A program made the translations under genes and the position numbers. A stretch of 42,241 nucleotides of DNA from an uncultured Flavobacteriaceae bacterium (lineage in GTDB: Bacteria; Bacteroidota; Bacteroidia; Flavobacteriales; Flavobacteriaceae): positions 1 to 42,241 of the forward strand of contig CAJQMT010000003.1 in NCBI GenBank assembly GCA_905479475.1, written 5' to 3'. Shown piece after piece: positions 1 to 9,606 of the stretch. Position 1 is the stretch's first letter; every line of letters begins with the position of its first letter. The notes below the pieces were generated by a model, which made no database searches, had not been told where the DNA came from, and saw only the letters and a program-made list of their open reading frames with translations.

Positions 1-21
1 TTTCATTATAAAAATACAGAT

Positions 22-303
22 ATGATTACTTCAAATGAATATTTTGACGCACAAGTAAAATCTTTAGGATACGATTCTGCAACCGGAAAATCGAGTGTAG
101 GAGTTATGGAAGAAGGTTCTTATGAATTCGGGACATCAACGCACGAGACAATGGTTGTTATTGAAGGAGAGCTGATTGCTCAATTGCCCGGAGAAGAGGA
201 ATGGAAATCGTACAAAGCAGGAGATACATTTGAGGTAGCGGCAAATACGTCGTTCAAAGTAAAATCGGTGGGGCAAACGTCTTATTTGTGTCAATACAAA
301 TAA
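22..303 (+). CDS. ppnP: Pyrimidine/purine nucleoside phosphorylase (PpnP, DUF1255)
   Basis: 93 residues, the full usual length of the PpnP (YaiE/DUF1255) family. It is a single small cupin barrel that cleaves nucleosides with phosphate to free base and ribose 1-phosphate. The family pattern is visible: an N-terminal NEYFDAQVKSLGY, the central SYEFGTSTHETMVVIEGEL strand pair, and the AGDTFEVAANTSFKVK turn near the C-terminus. It is expected to be cytosolic and to act in nucleoside salvage. The gene stands alone, followed at once by a strong hairpin, and converges on tex. The window begins only 21 bases upstream, so its promoter is not visible. Family assignment is confident; substrate range is inferred from the family. 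Confidence 0.93.
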   Translation: MITSNEYFDAQVKSLGYDSATGKSSVGVMEEGSYEFGTSTHETMVVIEGELIAQLPGEEEWKSYKAGDTFEVAANTSFKVKSVGQTSYLCQYK

Positions 304-334
304 AAAGATTTCTTTGATTGTAAGAAATATTGAG

Positions 335-370
335 AACTCGGAACGGATGCAAATCCGTTTCCGAGTTTTT
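335..370 (+). terminator. Rho-independent terminator of ppnP
   Basis: Hairpin AACTCGGAACGGAT / ATCCGTTTCCGAGTT with a GCAA loop and one bulged base, followed by a run of T on the plus strand. It sits 30 bases after the ppnP stop and before the convergent end of tex. Confidence 0.85.
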
Positions 371-385
371 TGTAGGATCGTCTTT

Positions 386-2494
386 TTATTCGAAATTCAT
401 AGAAAGTTGAATTCGTTTTCGATCCAAATCCACTTCTTCAATTCTAACACTTACCTGTTGGTTTAAATGAACAATATCATTTACATTGCTCACATATCCC
501 TTGCTTAATTTTGAAATATGAACCAACCCACTTTCCCTAATTCCAAGAGCTACAAAACACCCAAAGTTGGTGATGTTATTTACAATACCAGGCAAAATTT
601 GGCCTTGTTTTAAATCATGGATTGTTTTGATATTCGGATTGAATTCAAATGTTGAAACTTTTTTTCTCGGGTCCAAACCAGGTTTTTCAAGTTCTTTTAC
701 AATGTCTTTTAAGGTAGGTATTCCAATGGTATCTGTCGTAAAATCTTCTAACGAAATACCTGCTAGTAGCTCTTTGTTTCCGATCAATTCAGATAGATTT
801 TTTTTGGTGCTTTTGGCGATATTCTTTACGACAGCATAGCTCTCTGGGTGAACAGCAGAGTCGTCTAATGGGTTTGTTGGATTTTTAATTCTTAGAAAAG
901 CAATGCTTTGTTCGTACGCTTTGTTTCCCAATCGAGGAACTTTTTTGAGTTCAGTTCTGGCTTTAAATTCACCATTTTCAGCTCTGTATTCGACAATATT
1001 CTCTGCAAGCTTGGAGCCAATTCCTGAAACGTATTGGAGTAAAGAATGACTGGCTGTATTTATATTTACACCAACTTTGTTTACGCAGCGCTCCACGACA
1101 GTCTGCAATTCATTTTTTAAGAGGGTTTGATCTATATCATGCTGGTATTGCCCGATGCCAATTGATTTGGGATCAATTTTTACAAGCTCTGCCAAAGGAT
1201 CTGCGAGCCTTCTACCAATAGAAATTGCTCCTCTTACGGTGACATCGTAATTCGGAAATTCTTGGCGGGCAATTTTTGAAGCAGAGTAAATGGAAGCTCC
1301 TGCTTCGTTCACAGAGAAAACTTGAATGCTTTTTGGAAGTTGTATTTTTTTCACCAAGGTTTCGGTTTCTCTAGAAGCAGTACCATTTCCGATTGCAATG
1401 GCTTCAATTTTATAGGCATTTGCTGTCGATTGAATTTTTCCGATTGCTTCTTTTTCTTTGTGAAGATAAATAGTGTCGTTGTGTTGTATATTTCCATTCT
1501 TATCCAAACAAACGAACTTACATCCTGTCCTAAAACCAGGGTCCAAGGCTAAAATATTTTTTGTACCCAAAGGAGCTTGCAAAAGCAATTGTTCTAGATT
1601 TTTAGCAAAAACTGCTGCCGCTTTTTCGTCTGCCTTCTTCTTGTAATTGGCTAAAATTTCATTTGAGATAGCAGGTGAAAGAAGCCTCTTGTATGCATCT
1701 TCAATAGCAAGTGATACTTGTAAAGCACAGTCATCATTTGAACGAATTATTTTGGAGGCAATATGGGAGACAGCGCGTTCATGGTCTATATCAATTTTTA
1801 TACGAACAACTCCTTCTTTTTCTGCTCTCAGGAGTGCCATTAGCCTGTGAGATGGACAGAGATATAAGGATTCAGACCAGTCAAAATAGTCTCTAAATTT
1901 TTGTGATTTCTCCTCAGTCAATTTTGATTTGATGGCTTTGGAGCCAATCATTGCATTGCGTTGGTATTGATTTCTCAAGTAGTTTCTGATGTCTCTTCGT
2001 TCGTTGATCCATTCAGCGATGATGTGTCGAGCCCCTTCGAGAGTAGTTTCAAAATCAGAACCTTTTAAAAACTTGCTAGCAGAAGATTCCAAGTCCTTGG
2101 AATTTTGGGATAGGATTATTTTTGCGAGTCCTTCCAGTCCGAGTTCTCGTGCTTTGTCTGCTTTGGTTTTTCTTGATTTTTTGTAGGGTAAGTACAAATC
2201 TTCAAGATCGATGAGCGTAGCGGTGTTTTCTATTTTTAATTGCAGTTGGGAATCTAATTTCCCCTGTGTATCGATAGATTTTAAAACGCTCGATTTTCGT
2301 TTTTCTAGTTCTGCAAATTCTTTTTTGTGCCGTACGATTTCTTCTATCTGTACCTCGTCTAAATTTCCAGTCATTTCTTTTCGATAACGAGAGATAAAAG
2401 GGATTGTAGAATTGGTATCCAAGAGTTTTAGCGTATTGATGATACTGATATCACGAATTTCCGTTTTTGAAAGAATATAGTCGAGTGCTTCCAT
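386..2494 (-). CDS. tex: Tex family RNA-binding transcription accessory protein
   Basis: 702 residues from the ATG at 2494. The protein has the Tex layout: a helical N-terminal domain beginning MEALDYILSK with the family signature TIPFISRYRKEMTGNLDEVQ, a YqgF/RNase H-like fold around ILALDPGFRTGCKFV, a helix-hairpin-helix region (NTASHSLLQYVSGIGSKLAENI), and a C-terminal S1 domain (GQILPGIVNNITNFGCFVALG onward). Tex binds RNA and affects transcription fidelity and stress tolerance; its exact biochemical role is not settled. The frame stays open upstream to a TTG at 2575. Family alignment begins at MEALDYIL, and a likely promoter box (2547-2554) lies downstream of that TTG, so 2494 is preferred. 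Separated from the sdh operon by a strong terminator. Confidence 0.95.
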   Translation of the reverse strand: MEALDYILSKTEIRDISIINTLKLLDTNSTIPFISRYRKEMTGNLDEVQIEEIVRHKKEFAELEKRKSSVLKSIDTQGKLDSQLQLKIENTATLIDLEDLYLPYKKSRKTKADKARELGLEGLAKIILSQNSKDLESSASKFLKGSDFETTLEGARHIIAEWINERRDIRNYLRNQYQRNAMIGSKAIKSKLTEEKSQKFRDYFDWSESLYLCPSHRLMALLRAEKEGVVRIKIDIDHERAVSHIASKIIRSNDDCALQVSLAIEDAYKRLLSPAISNEILANYKKKADEKAAAVFAKNLEQLLLQAPLGTKNILALDPGFRTGCKFVCLDKNGNIQHNDTIYLHKEKEAIGKIQSTANAYKIEAIAIGNGTASRETETLVKKIQLPKSIQVFSVNEAGASIYSASKIARQEFPNYDVTVRGAISIGRRLADPLAELVKIDPKSIGIGQYQHDIDQTLLKNELQTVVERCVNKVGVNINTASHSLLQYVSGIGSKLAENIVEYRAENGEFKARTELKKVPRLGNKAYEQSIAFLRIKNPTNPLDDSAVHPESYAVVKNIAKSTKKNLSELIGNKELLAGISLEDFTTDTIGIPTLKDIVKELEKPGLDPRKKVSTFEFNPNIKTIHDLKQGQILPGIVNNITNFGCFVALGIRESGLVHISKLSKGYVSNVNDIVHLNQQVSVRIEEVDLDRKRIQLSMNFE

Positions 2495-2546
2495 GTGGGC
2501 TTTTTGGTTGCGTGTTTGTATAGATGGGTTGCTGAAGCAGTTATCA

Positions 2547-2554
2547 CAAAGATT
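2547..2554 (-). promoter_or_regulatory. Candidate tex promoter, -7 box
   Basis: Minus-strand AATCTTTG, one base off the Bacteroidota -7 consensus TAnnTTTG, with a TTG 18 bases upstream. It predicts a start near 2543 and a leader of about 50 nt to the ATG at 2494. Confidence 0.45.
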
Positions 2555-2597
2555 AAAAATTGTTTTGAAATACAACTGTAGGAATGTTACAAATACG

Positions 2598-2633
2598 AAA
2601 AACCCTTGGAAGTAGAAACTTCCAAGGGTTTTT
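2598..2633 (-). terminator. Terminator of the sdh operon
   Basis: Perfect 15-bp inverted repeat (AAAAACCCTTGGAAG and its complement) with a 6-base loop, ending in T's on the minus strand. It lies 19 bases beyond the sdhB stop and separates sdhCAB from tex. Confidence 0.9.
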
Positions 2634-2651
2634 ATACTCTAAAATACGGTA

Positions 2652-3392
2652 TTAAATGGATGCTTTTAAAAACTCTCTATTCATACGAGCAATGTTTTCA
2701 AGAGAAATTCCTTTCGGACATTCTACTTCACAAGCACCGGTGTTGGTACAATTTCCAAAACCTTCTTCATCCATTTGCTTCACCATGTTTAGCACACGGT
2801 CTGCGGCTTCTACTTGTCCTTGTGGCAACAAAGCGTATTGAGATACTTTGGCACCTACAAACAACATAGCCGATGAGTTTTTACAAGTAGCTACACAAGC
2901 ACCACATCCAATACAAGTCGCAGCATCCATGGCCTTGTCTGCATCTATTTTAGAAATAGGGGTGGCATTGGCATCTTGCGTGTTTCCAGAAGTGTTTACA
3001 GAGATGTATCCCCCTGCGTGTTGTATTCTATCAAAAGCACTGCGATCCACCACCAAGTCTTTGATGACAGGAAACGAAGCAGCTCTAAAAGGTTCAATAT
3101 AAATCGTCTCCCCGTCTTTGAACATACGCATGTGCAATTGGCAAGTGGTAACCCCTCTGTCGGGTCCATGTGCTTCGCCATTGATGTACATAGAACACAT
3201 TCCACAAATTCCTTCACGACAATCGTGATCAAATGCTACAGGTTCTCCACCTTCATTGATAATTTGTTCGTTTAGCATGTCCATCATTTCTAAGAAAGAC
3301 ATGTCTGGAGAGACTCCGTCTAATTGATAATCAACTAGAGCTCCTTTATCGTTTGCACCACTTTGGCGCCAAATTTTTAAAGTTAATTTCAT
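2652..3392 (-). CDS. sdhB: Succinate dehydrogenase/fumarate reductase iron-sulfur subunit
   Basis: 246 residues. Electron-transfer subunit of complex II, passing electrons from the flavoprotein to quinone. Three cluster sites are visible: the N-terminal [2Fe-2S] cysteines C58, C63, C66 and C84 (CREGICGMC, then TTC), the [4Fe-4S] motif [11 protein letters not shown] (C160, C163, C166, C170), and the [3Fe-4S] region around C215, C221 and C225 ([16 protein letters not shown]). Length matches the Bacteroidota form. Last gene of a minus-strand operon in the order cytochrome b, flavoprotein, iron-sulfur protein; the gap to sdhA is 8 bases. Direction of reaction (succinate oxidation or fumarate reduction) cannot be read from sequence; oxidation is likelier in an aerobic flavobacterium. 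Confidence 0.96.
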   Translation of the reverse strand: MKLTLKIWRQSGANDKGALVDYQLDGVSPDMSFLEMMDMLNEQIINEGGEPVAFDHDCREGICGMCSMYINGEAHGPDRGVTTCQLHMRMFKDGETIYIEPFRAASFPVIKDLVVDRSAFDRIQHAGGYISVNTSGNTQDANATPISKIDADKAMDAATCIGCGACVATCKNSSAMLFVGAKVSQYALLPQGQVEAADRVLNMVKQMDEEGFGNCTNTGACEVECPKGISLENIARMNREFLKASI

Positions 3393-3400
3393 AATCTTTC

Positions 3401-5422
3401 TTATTTGTATGAACGTTGTTTTAATTCAATATCGTTAAATTCTAGCTCTTCTTTGTGCAATACCGCATCCGAAGGTTCTCCTTTGTATTCCCATGCAGAA
3501 ACAAATGCAAAGTTTTCATCATCACGTTTGGCTTCTCCTTTTTGAGGGCCATCTTCTTCTACAGATTCTTCACGGAAATGACCTCCACAAGATTCGTTTC
3601 TTTCCAAAGCATCTTTGGCAAACAATTCTCCCAATTCCAAAAAGTCTGCAACTCTACCAGCTTTTGCCAGTTGTTCGTTATAGGTATCTGCAGCACCTGG
3701 AACAGTTACTTCTTTCCAGAATTCCTCGCGCAGGGCTTTGATTTCAGCAATGGCTTCTTTCAATCCTTTTTCATTACGAGACATTCCTACTTTGTTCCAC
3801 ATAATTTTACCCAAACGTTTGTGGAAATGATCCACAGATTTGGATCCATTATTATTGATAAAGAAATCAATCTTTTCTTTTACTTCTTTTTCTGCTTGTT
3901 CAAATTCAGGAGTATCTGTTGGAATTTTTCCAGTACGAATATCGTCTGATAAATAATCTCCAATGGTATATGGCAATACGAAATATCCATCCGCCAAACC
4001 TTGCATCAAGGCCGAGGCTCCTAATCTGTTTGCTCCGTGTTCAGAGAAATTCGCTTCTCCAATACAGTAACACCCTGGAATGGTGGTCATCAAATTGTAA
4101 TCCACCCAAACACCTCCCATCGTGTAATGGACCGCTGGGTAAATCATCATCGGGGTTTCGTATGGGTTTTCATCTACAATTTTCTCATACATTTGGAACA
4201 AGTTTCCGTATTTAGCTTCGACAACATCTTTTCCAAGTCGGGTAACCAAAACAGCATCTTTTTCATCCAAGTTTTTGATTTTCGCTTGTTCTTTTCCATA
4301 ACGTTGAATGGCAGCAGCGAAATCTAAAAATACAGCTTCTCCAGTTTCATTATGTCCCACTCCATATCCAGCATCGGCACGCTCTTTTGCGGCTCTTGAT
4401 GCGACATCACGAGGAACTAAGTTTCCAAAGGCAGGATACCTTCTTTCTAAATAGTAATCTCTATCTTCTTCCGCAATGTCATTGGCTTTTTTCTTTCCTG
4501 CTCGAATCGCTTCCGCATCTTCTTTAATTGCAGGAACCCAAATACGCCCATCATTACGCAAGGATTCTGACATCAAAGTCAGTTTCGATTGGTTTTCTCC
4601 GTGCACAGGCACACAGGTTGGGTGTATTTGTGTGTAACAAGGGTTTGCAAAGAAGGCTCCTTTTTTATGGATTTTCCATCCAGCAGAAACATTCGATCCC
4701 ATTGCATTTGTTGATAAAAAGAAGACATTTCCATAACCTCCAGAGGCAATCACAACTGCATGTGCGGAATGACGTTCTATTTCACCAGTAACCAAGTTTC
4801 GGGCAATGATTCCTCTTGCTTTTCCATCAACGATGACCACATCCATCATTTCATGACGGTTGTACATTTGAATTTTTCCACGACCTATCTGACGATTCAT
4901 TGCAGAATACGCACCGAGTAGCAATTGCTGTCCTGTTTGTCCTTTTGCATAAAATGTACGAGAGACCAATACTCCCCCAAAAGAACGGTTGTCTAACAAT
5001 CCTCCATAATCACGAGCAAAAGGAACTCCTTGGGCCACACACTGATCGATGATGTTTGCAGAAACTTCTGCCAAACGGTGTACGTTTGCTTCTCGGGAAC
5101 GATAATCTCCACCTTTCACAGTGTCGTAAAACAAACGGTAAGTAGAATCACCATCTCCTTGGTAATTTTTTGCAGCATTGATTCCTCCTTGAGCCGCAAT
5201 GGAATGTGCTCTACGAGGAGAATCTTGGTAAGCAAAAGCTTTTACGTTGTAGCCGAGTTCTGCTAAGGTAGCAGAAGCAGAACCTCCCGCCAATCCTGTA
5301 CCCACAACAATCACATCAATGTTACGTTTGTTGGCAGGGTTTACCAAATCTATTTTGTCTTTGTACGTTGTCCATTTATCTTTAATTGGACCTTTAGGTA
5401 TTTTAGAATTTAAAGTCGTCAT
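3401..5422 (-). CDS. sdhA: Succinate dehydrogenase/fumarate reductase flavoprotein subunit
   Basis: 673 residues, the long type typical of Bacteroidota and epsilonproteobacteria. Catalyses interconversion of succinate and fumarate using covalently bound FAD. Visible are the dinucleotide-binding segment [21 protein letters not shown] (residues about 37-57), the HSIAAQGG stretch at 73-80 that carries the FAD-linking histidine, the active-site IHPTCVP region near residue 266, and the [12 protein letters not shown] and [20 protein letters not shown] segments that close the FAD site. It sits 12 bases downstream of the cytochrome b gene and 8 bases upstream of sdhB, so the three are one operon. Faces the cytoplasm, anchored by SdhC. 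Confidence 0.97.
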   Translation of the reverse strand: MTTLNSKIPKGPIKDKWTTYKDKIDLVNPANKRNIDVIVVGTGLAGGSASATLAELGYNVKAFAYQDSPRRAHSIAAQGGINAAKNYQGDGDSTYRLFYDTVKGGDYRSREANVHRLAEVSANIIDQCVAQGVPFARDYGGLLDNRSFGGVLVSRTFYAKGQTGQQLLLGAYSAMNRQIGRGKIQMYNRHEMMDVVIVDGKARGIIARNLVTGEIERHSAHAVVIASGGYGNVFFLSTNAMGSNVSAGWKIHKKGAFFANPCYTQIHPTCVPVHGENQSKLTLMSESLRNDGRIWVPAIKEDAEAIRAGKKKANDIAEEDRDYYLERRYPAFGNLVPRDVASRAAKERADAGYGVGHNETGEAVFLDFAAAIQRYGKEQAKIKNLDEKDAVLVTRLGKDVVEAKYGNLFQMYEKIVDENPYETPMMIYPAVHYTMGGVWVDYNLMTTIPGCYCIGEANFSEHGANRLGASALMQGLADGYFVLPYTIGDYLSDDIRTGKIPTDTPEFEQAEKEVKEKIDFFINNNGSKSVDHFHKRLGKIMWNKVGMSRNEKGLKEAIAEIKALREEFWKEVTVPGAADTYNEQLAKAGRVADFLELGELFAKDALERNESCGGHFREESVEEDGPQKGEAKRDDENFAFVSAWEYKGEPSDAVLHKEELEFNDIELKQRSYK

Positions 5423-5434
5423 ATCTTTTTAAGA

Positions 5435-6112
5435 TTAATGGTTTAAGTGATGAAATACAGCTACAATAATAAATCCAAGTGGAATGACAATAGAATAAAT
5501 GTTTCCTAAAGATTTTACTGTTTTTGTGTATTTGTTATTGAATCCCATCGATTGAAATGCAGATTGAAATCCATGTGCTAAATGCACTCCTAAAAGCGCG
5601 AAGGCAACCACATAGGCAATCACTCTCCAAACAGGGACAAATTTGTGTTGTAATTCTTCAAAGTATCTAAAGTCTTGCGTTCCTTCTAACAAACCAGACA
5701 TATCTCCTTGTATGTATTTTACGTTCAATTCTGGAAACCAGAAATCAATGAAATGTAGCACGATAAAAGCCAAAATAACAAGTCCGCTGTAAATCATGTT
5801 TCTTGAAGACCAGCTCGAATTTGCCGCTCCGTTGTTTTTGGCATATTTTACTGTAGAAGCTTTTTTGTTTTTCAATTCTAACACAAAACCCATCACAAAA
5901 TGAAAAACAACTCCAAAAATCAAGACAGGTTGCAAGGCAAATTGCACGAGAGGATTGGTTCCCATAAAATGAGAAAGTTCGTTGAAAAGAGATTCACTAA
6001 AAACAGATGTAAGGTTAACTGATAAGTGAATGATTAAGAAAAAGATAAGAAAAAGTGCTGACAACGCCATGGCTACTTTTCTTGCGATTGATGAAGATAT
6101 AAATCCGCTCAT
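5435..6112 (-). CDS. sdhC: Succinate dehydrogenase cytochrome b subunit
   Basis: 225 residues with five hydrophobic helices, the single-chain diheme-type anchor in place of separate SdhC and SdhD. Candidate heme-ligand histidines lie in helices: H29, H71, H120, H177 and H180. It anchors SdhAB to the inner membrane and carries the quinone site. First gene of the sdh operon. The frame extends upstream to a GTG at 6136, but the TATCTTTG promoter box occupies 6136-6143, and MSGFISSSIARK is the family-like N-terminus, so 6112 is chosen. Two hemes are likely from the family but not proven by sequence. Confidence 0.94.
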   Translation of the reverse strand: MSGFISSSIARKVAMALSALFLIFFLIIHLSVNLTSVFSESLFNELSHFMGTNPLVQFALQPVLIFGVVFHFVMGFVLELKNKKASTVKYAKNNGAANSSWSSRNMIYSGLVILAFIVLHFIDFWFPELNVKYIQGDMSGLLEGTQDFRYFEELQHKFVPVWRVIAYVVAFALLGVHLAHGFQSAFQSMGFNNKYTKTVKSLGNIYSIVIPLGFIIVAVFHHLNH

Positions 6113-6135
6113 TTTAATTTTAAATTTTAGAAGCA

Positions 6136-6143
6136 CAAAGATA
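6136..6143 (-). promoter_or_regulatory. Candidate sdhCAB promoter, -7 box
   Basis: Minus-strand TATCTTTG matches TAnnTTTG exactly. Predicted start near 6132, about 20 nt before the sdhC ATG at 6112. No convincing TTG was found at the usual upstream spacing. Confidence 0.6.
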
Positions 6144-6236
6144 GTGCATGATTTTCTTTTAAAGAAATATAGGGGTTGGTTTCCCTGTTTTGAACAGAGT
6201 ATTTTATTTATGTCATAATATTTGTTGTTGTTTTTA

Positions 6237-8096
6237 TCAATATGGCCAAATCAAAGGGATTAAAATTAAACTTATCACAAAGAAAACACATAAGAGTCCT
6301 GCTCCGACTTTGGCATAATCTTTAAAGGTATAATTCCCCGCATTCATTACCATCATGTTGGTGGTTGTTCCAAAAGGAGTCAAGAAAGCGGTAGAGGCAC
6401 TTACTGCTAAAATCATCATGAATGGTATGGGTGAATATCCAAGTTCAAGCGCAGCTGAAATAATAATGGGTGCCATTAAAATAGAGGTCGCAGAATTGCT
6501 CATTACTTGACTAAGGCTTGTCGTGATTAAAAAAACTCCCGCAAGAAAATAAGTGGGGTGTAGCTCGCCTAAAAAGTCGACCATAGCATCTGCAACGAGT
6601 TTGGCAGCTCCTGTCTTTTGAAGAGCGACTCCCATAGGAATCATTCCAGCAATGATGATGACGACATTCCAGTTGATAGATCGATACGATTGAGTCATGT
6701 TGATACAGCCACCAGCTACCAAGAGCATCGCGGTTATCATTACGACAATAGCAGAGGAGAAAATTCCTGCAACAAGCATGCAGACCATAAAGGTCATGGC
6801 AAGAATAGAAATAATTCCTTTGGTGCTAATTTTCCCTACCTCTTTTGCCAATTCTTCTGGGTGACCTACAATCATGAAATCTTTGCTTTCGTCTTGAATT
6901 TCTTTGATGTCTTTCCATTTAGCTCTTACCAGTATGGTGTCTCCCTCCTGTAAAACAAATTCTCGTCCTCTGATTCTTTTGTTGTAGCGGTTCAGGGCAA
7001 TGACTTGAACGTTGTATTTTGATGCAAACCGGCCCACATTTATTTTTTTACCTCTGTACGAAGACCTCGGAGCCACGATCAATTCTGAAAGGCCAATTTC
7101 GTCAGACAGGATATTTTCTTTTACAAAATCACTGTCTCCTTCTATTTTTTGCGCTGCTACATTGTATTTGTCTATGAATCGTTGTACCCTGTTTTCACTA
7201 CAGTTCAGAATCAATTCGTCATTCATTTTTAATTCTATATTTTCTTCAAGAATTTTGTCACTTTCCTGCGCAGATAAGCCTACTTTCTTCAAAATATCTA
7301 TAGCTCCTATTTCAAATGGAATAATTTTTACTACGCTGATACCCATTTCTGAGTCTAAGTGCAAGTTCTGTAATTTTTGACCAATAGCAGAGGAGTTTGG
7401 ACGGATTCGCACCTTCCAAAATCCTTCAAAAATTTGATAAGAATTTTCGAGTGTTTGGATGGATTCATCAATATCTTCTATGTTATTGGAGGCATTGTTC
7501 GGAAGCAATTTCACACCAATAAAACGCATGTATAGCACAATGGCAACCAAGAGAGGAATTCCGATATATGCATATTCAAAAAAATTAAATCCCTCGTAAC
7601 CTGCTTCTATCAAGGCTTGATTGGCAATGATGTTGGGAGGTGTTCCAGTCAAAGTCAACAGTCCTCCAGTATTGGCAGCGAAAGCTAGGGGAATTAACAT
7701 TTTAGAGGCTGTTGTCTTGAGTCGCCAAGCAGCGGCGATAGCTACTGGAATTAGAGAAGCTACTGTTCCAGTATTGCTCACAAATCCCGAGATAATTGCA
7801 GTTCCGAAAATGAGTAGGATTAAAAATTTGTTTGTTTTACTGTTGGATAACAGCACAATTTTATTTCCCAGCCAAGAGGTAACCCCGGTTTTACTCATGG
7901 CTTCTCCTACAATAAAGAGAGCAGCAATCATAACCACTGTGGTGTTGCTAAAACCAGAAAAAGTTTCCTTTACAGTTAAAATACCAAAGGCATATAGAGA
8001 AACCATGGACAACAAAGCAACAGCATCAGCTCGAATTTTTCCCCAGATAAACAAAGCAAGCGTCACAACAAGAATGGCAAAAGTAAAGGTCATCAT
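6237..8096 (-). CDS. SLC13-type (DASS) anion transporter with two RCK_C domains
   Basis: 619 residues. Polytopic inner-membrane carrier of the divalent anion:Na+ symporter superfamily. The N-terminal half holds the family motif region NTGGLLTLTGTPPNIIANQAL (about residue 140-160); the C-terminal half has the second SNSATSILMAPIIISAA and TTNMMVMNAG repeat. Between the halves lie two cytosolic RCK_C (TrkA-C) modules, one near WKVRIRPNSSAIGQKLQ and one near LSELIVAPRSSYRGKKI. Such SLC13 proteins include sulfate, dicarboxylate and uncharacterised carriers, so the substrate is unknown. It lies upstream of sdhCAB on the same strand with about 125 bases between; a dicarboxylate substrate would fit but the sdh operon has its own promoter. 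M1 or M2 could be the start (8096 or 8093). Confidence 0.88.
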   Translation of the reverse strand: MMTFTFAILVVTLALFIWGKIRADAVALLSMVSLYAFGILTVKETFSGFSNTTVVMIAALFIVGEAMSKTGVTSWLGNKIVLLSNSKTNKFLILLIFGTAIISGFVSNTGTVASLIPVAIAAAWRLKTTASKMLIPLAFAANTGGLLTLTGTPPNIIANQALIEAGYEGFNFFEYAYIGIPLLVAIVLYMRFIGVKLLPNNASNNIEDIDESIQTLENSYQIFEGFWKVRIRPNSSAIGQKLQNLHLDSEMGISVVKIIPFEIGAIDILKKVGLSAQESDKILEENIELKMNDELILNCSENRVQRFIDKYNVAAQKIEGDSDFVKENILSDEIGLSELIVAPRSSYRGKKINVGRFASKYNVQVIALNRYNKRIRGREFVLQEGDTILVRAKWKDIKEIQDESKDFMIVGHPEELAKEVGKISTKGIISILAMTFMVCMLVAGIFSSAIVVMITAMLLVAGGCINMTQSYRSINWNVVIIIAGMIPMGVALQKTGAAKLVADAMVDFLGELHPTYFLAGVFLITTSLSQVMSNSATSILMAPIIISAALELGYSPIPFMMILAVSASTAFLTPFGTTTNMMVMNAGNYTFKDYAKVGAGLLCVFFVISLILIPLIWPY

Positions 8097-8115
8097 GATG
8101 AATTAGTTTAGACTA

Positions 8116-8123
8116 CAAAAATA
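8116..8123 (-). promoter_or_regulatory. Candidate promoter of the SLC13 gene, -7 box
   Basis: Minus-strand TATTTTTG, an exact TAnnTTTG match, 19 bases before the SLC13 start. No TTG at the expected distance upstream. Confidence 0.5.
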
Positions 8124-8254
8124 CGCTTTCAGGAGTTGTTTCTGATATGACAATTATCATTATTACAGACGGATTTACGAATTTTAGCACCTTCTGTGTC
8201 TTGTTCAGGATGAAAATTAGTTAATCCGTTTTTTAAGAATGCCATACAAAGCGG

Positions 8255-8262
8255 TACATTTG
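8255..8262 (+). promoter_or_regulatory. Candidate promoter of pepP and the hydrolase gene, -7 box
   Basis: TACATTTG, an exact TAnnTTTG match, 33 bases before the aminopeptidase P ATG. The rest of the 200-base divergent gap (8097-8295) shows no repeat or hairpin of note. Confidence 0.45.
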
Positions 8263-8295
8263 TAGAACTATGATATAAATTTCAATTTTTTTCTA

Positions 8296-9597
8296 ATGAA
8301 ATATACACCCATTGCTTCCTCGTTGTTTTTAAAAAACAGGATTAAATTTTCGGCTCGATTGAAATCAAATTCCATTGCTTTTTTTAATTCAAACGATATT
8401 TATCCAGTGAGTTCTGATAGCACTTTGCCTTTTGCACAGCACCGAGATATTTTTTATTTAAGCGGCATAGACCAAGAGGAAAGTGTGTTGTTTTTGTTTC
8501 CTGATTGTCCAAACCCAGCGCATAGAGTAATTTTATTTGTACGAGAAACCAATGCGCATATCGCTGTATGGGAAGGCGCAAAATTGACCAAAGAAGCTGC
8601 CACCAAGATATCGGGTATTGAAAAGGTATATTGGTTGGCCGATTTGCCAAAAATATTAGAAGAATTGATGAAGCAATGTGAAAATGTATATACCAATATC
8701 AATGAGCATTCTAGAGCGAAAGTCCAAACAGAGACAAGAGAAGATCGTTTTATAAAAAGGATGTTGGAAAAATATCCAAAACACAACATAGAAAAGAGCA
8801 ATCCTATCTTGCAGCAACTACGTTCTGTAAAAGAACCAGAAGAAATTGACCTTATTCAAAAAGCCTGTAACATCACAGAAAAAGGATTTCGTCGTGTGCT
8901 AGATTTTGTAAAGCCAGGTGTTTGGGAATATGAAATCGAGGCAGAGTGGATCCATGAATTTATAAGAAATCGTTCCAAGGGATTTGCCTACACACCCATA
9001 GTTGCCAGCGGGAACAATGCCAATGTACTGCATTATATACAGAACAATCAGCAATGCAAATCAGGCGAATTGATATTGATGGATGTCGCAGCAGAATACG
9101 CAAATTATTCAAGTGATTTGACCCGTACGGTTCCTGTATCAGGACGTTTTTCGAATCGTCAGAAGAAAGTTTACAACGCAGTGAATAGAGTCAAAAAAGA
9201 AGCGACCACAATGTTGGTTCCAGGAACTATTTGGGCAGAATACCAAGCGGAGGTTGGGAAAATGATGAGTTCTGAATTGCTAGATTTGGGTTTGTTGACA
9301 AAAGCAGACCTTCAAAATGAAACTCCAGACAATCCTGCTTACAAAAAATATTTTATGCATGGCACCTCACATCACATGGGATTAGATACCCATGATTACG
9401 GAATTTTAACAGAGCCGATGCAGGCCAATATGGTGTTTACCGTAGAGCCGGGAATTTACATTCCGGAGGAAGGTTTTGGGATTCGTTTGGAAGACGATGT
9501 GGTGATTCAAGAGTCAGGAACACCTGTAAATCTTATGCAGAACATTCCTATCGAACCAGAAGAAATTGAAGATTTGATGAATAGAGGAGAGAATTAA
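8296..9597 (+). CDS. pepP: Aminopeptidase P family (Xaa-Pro aminopeptidase, M24B)
   Basis: 433 residues. Removes an N-terminal residue that precedes proline; dinuclear-metal pita-bread hydrolase. The N-terminal AMP_N domain covers roughly residues 1-140 and the catalytic M24 domain about 175-430. All five metal ligands are visible: D263 (LMDVAAEY), D274 (SSDLTRTVP), the HGTSHHMG histidine (H355/H359), E384 (TVEPGIY) and E399 (RLEDDVV). Likely cytosolic, since no signal peptide is seen. It forms a two-gene operon with the alpha/beta hydrolase starting 9 bases after its stop. Usual length for the family; no anomalies. Confidence 0.94.
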   Translation: MKYTPIASSLFLKNRIKFSARLKSNSIAFFNSNDIYPVSSDSTLPFAQHRDIFYLSGIDQEESVLFLFPDCPNPAHRVILFVRETNAHIAVWEGAKLTKEAATKISGIEKVYWLADLPKILEELMKQCENVYTNINEHSRAKVQTETREDRFIKRMLEKYPKHNIEKSNPILQQLRSVKEPEEIDLIQKACNITEKGFRRVLDFVKPGVWEYEIEAEWIHEFIRNRSKGFAYTPIVASGNNANVLHYIQNNQQCKSGELILMDVAAEYANYSSDLTRTVPVSGRFSNRQKKVYNAVNRVKKEATTMLVPGTIWAEYQAEVGKMMSSELLDLGLLTKADLQNETPDNPAYKKYFMHGTSHHMGLDTHDYGILTEPMQANMVFTVEPGIYIPEEGFGIRLEDDVVIQESGTPVNLMQNIPIEPEEIEDLMNRGEN

Positions 9598-9606
9598 AAA
9601 GGATAC

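Noticed and set aside
3455-3949. 164-codon plus-strand open frame antisense to sdhA
   Set aside because: Phe-rich, no recognisable fold, lies wholly within a certain gene on the other strand.
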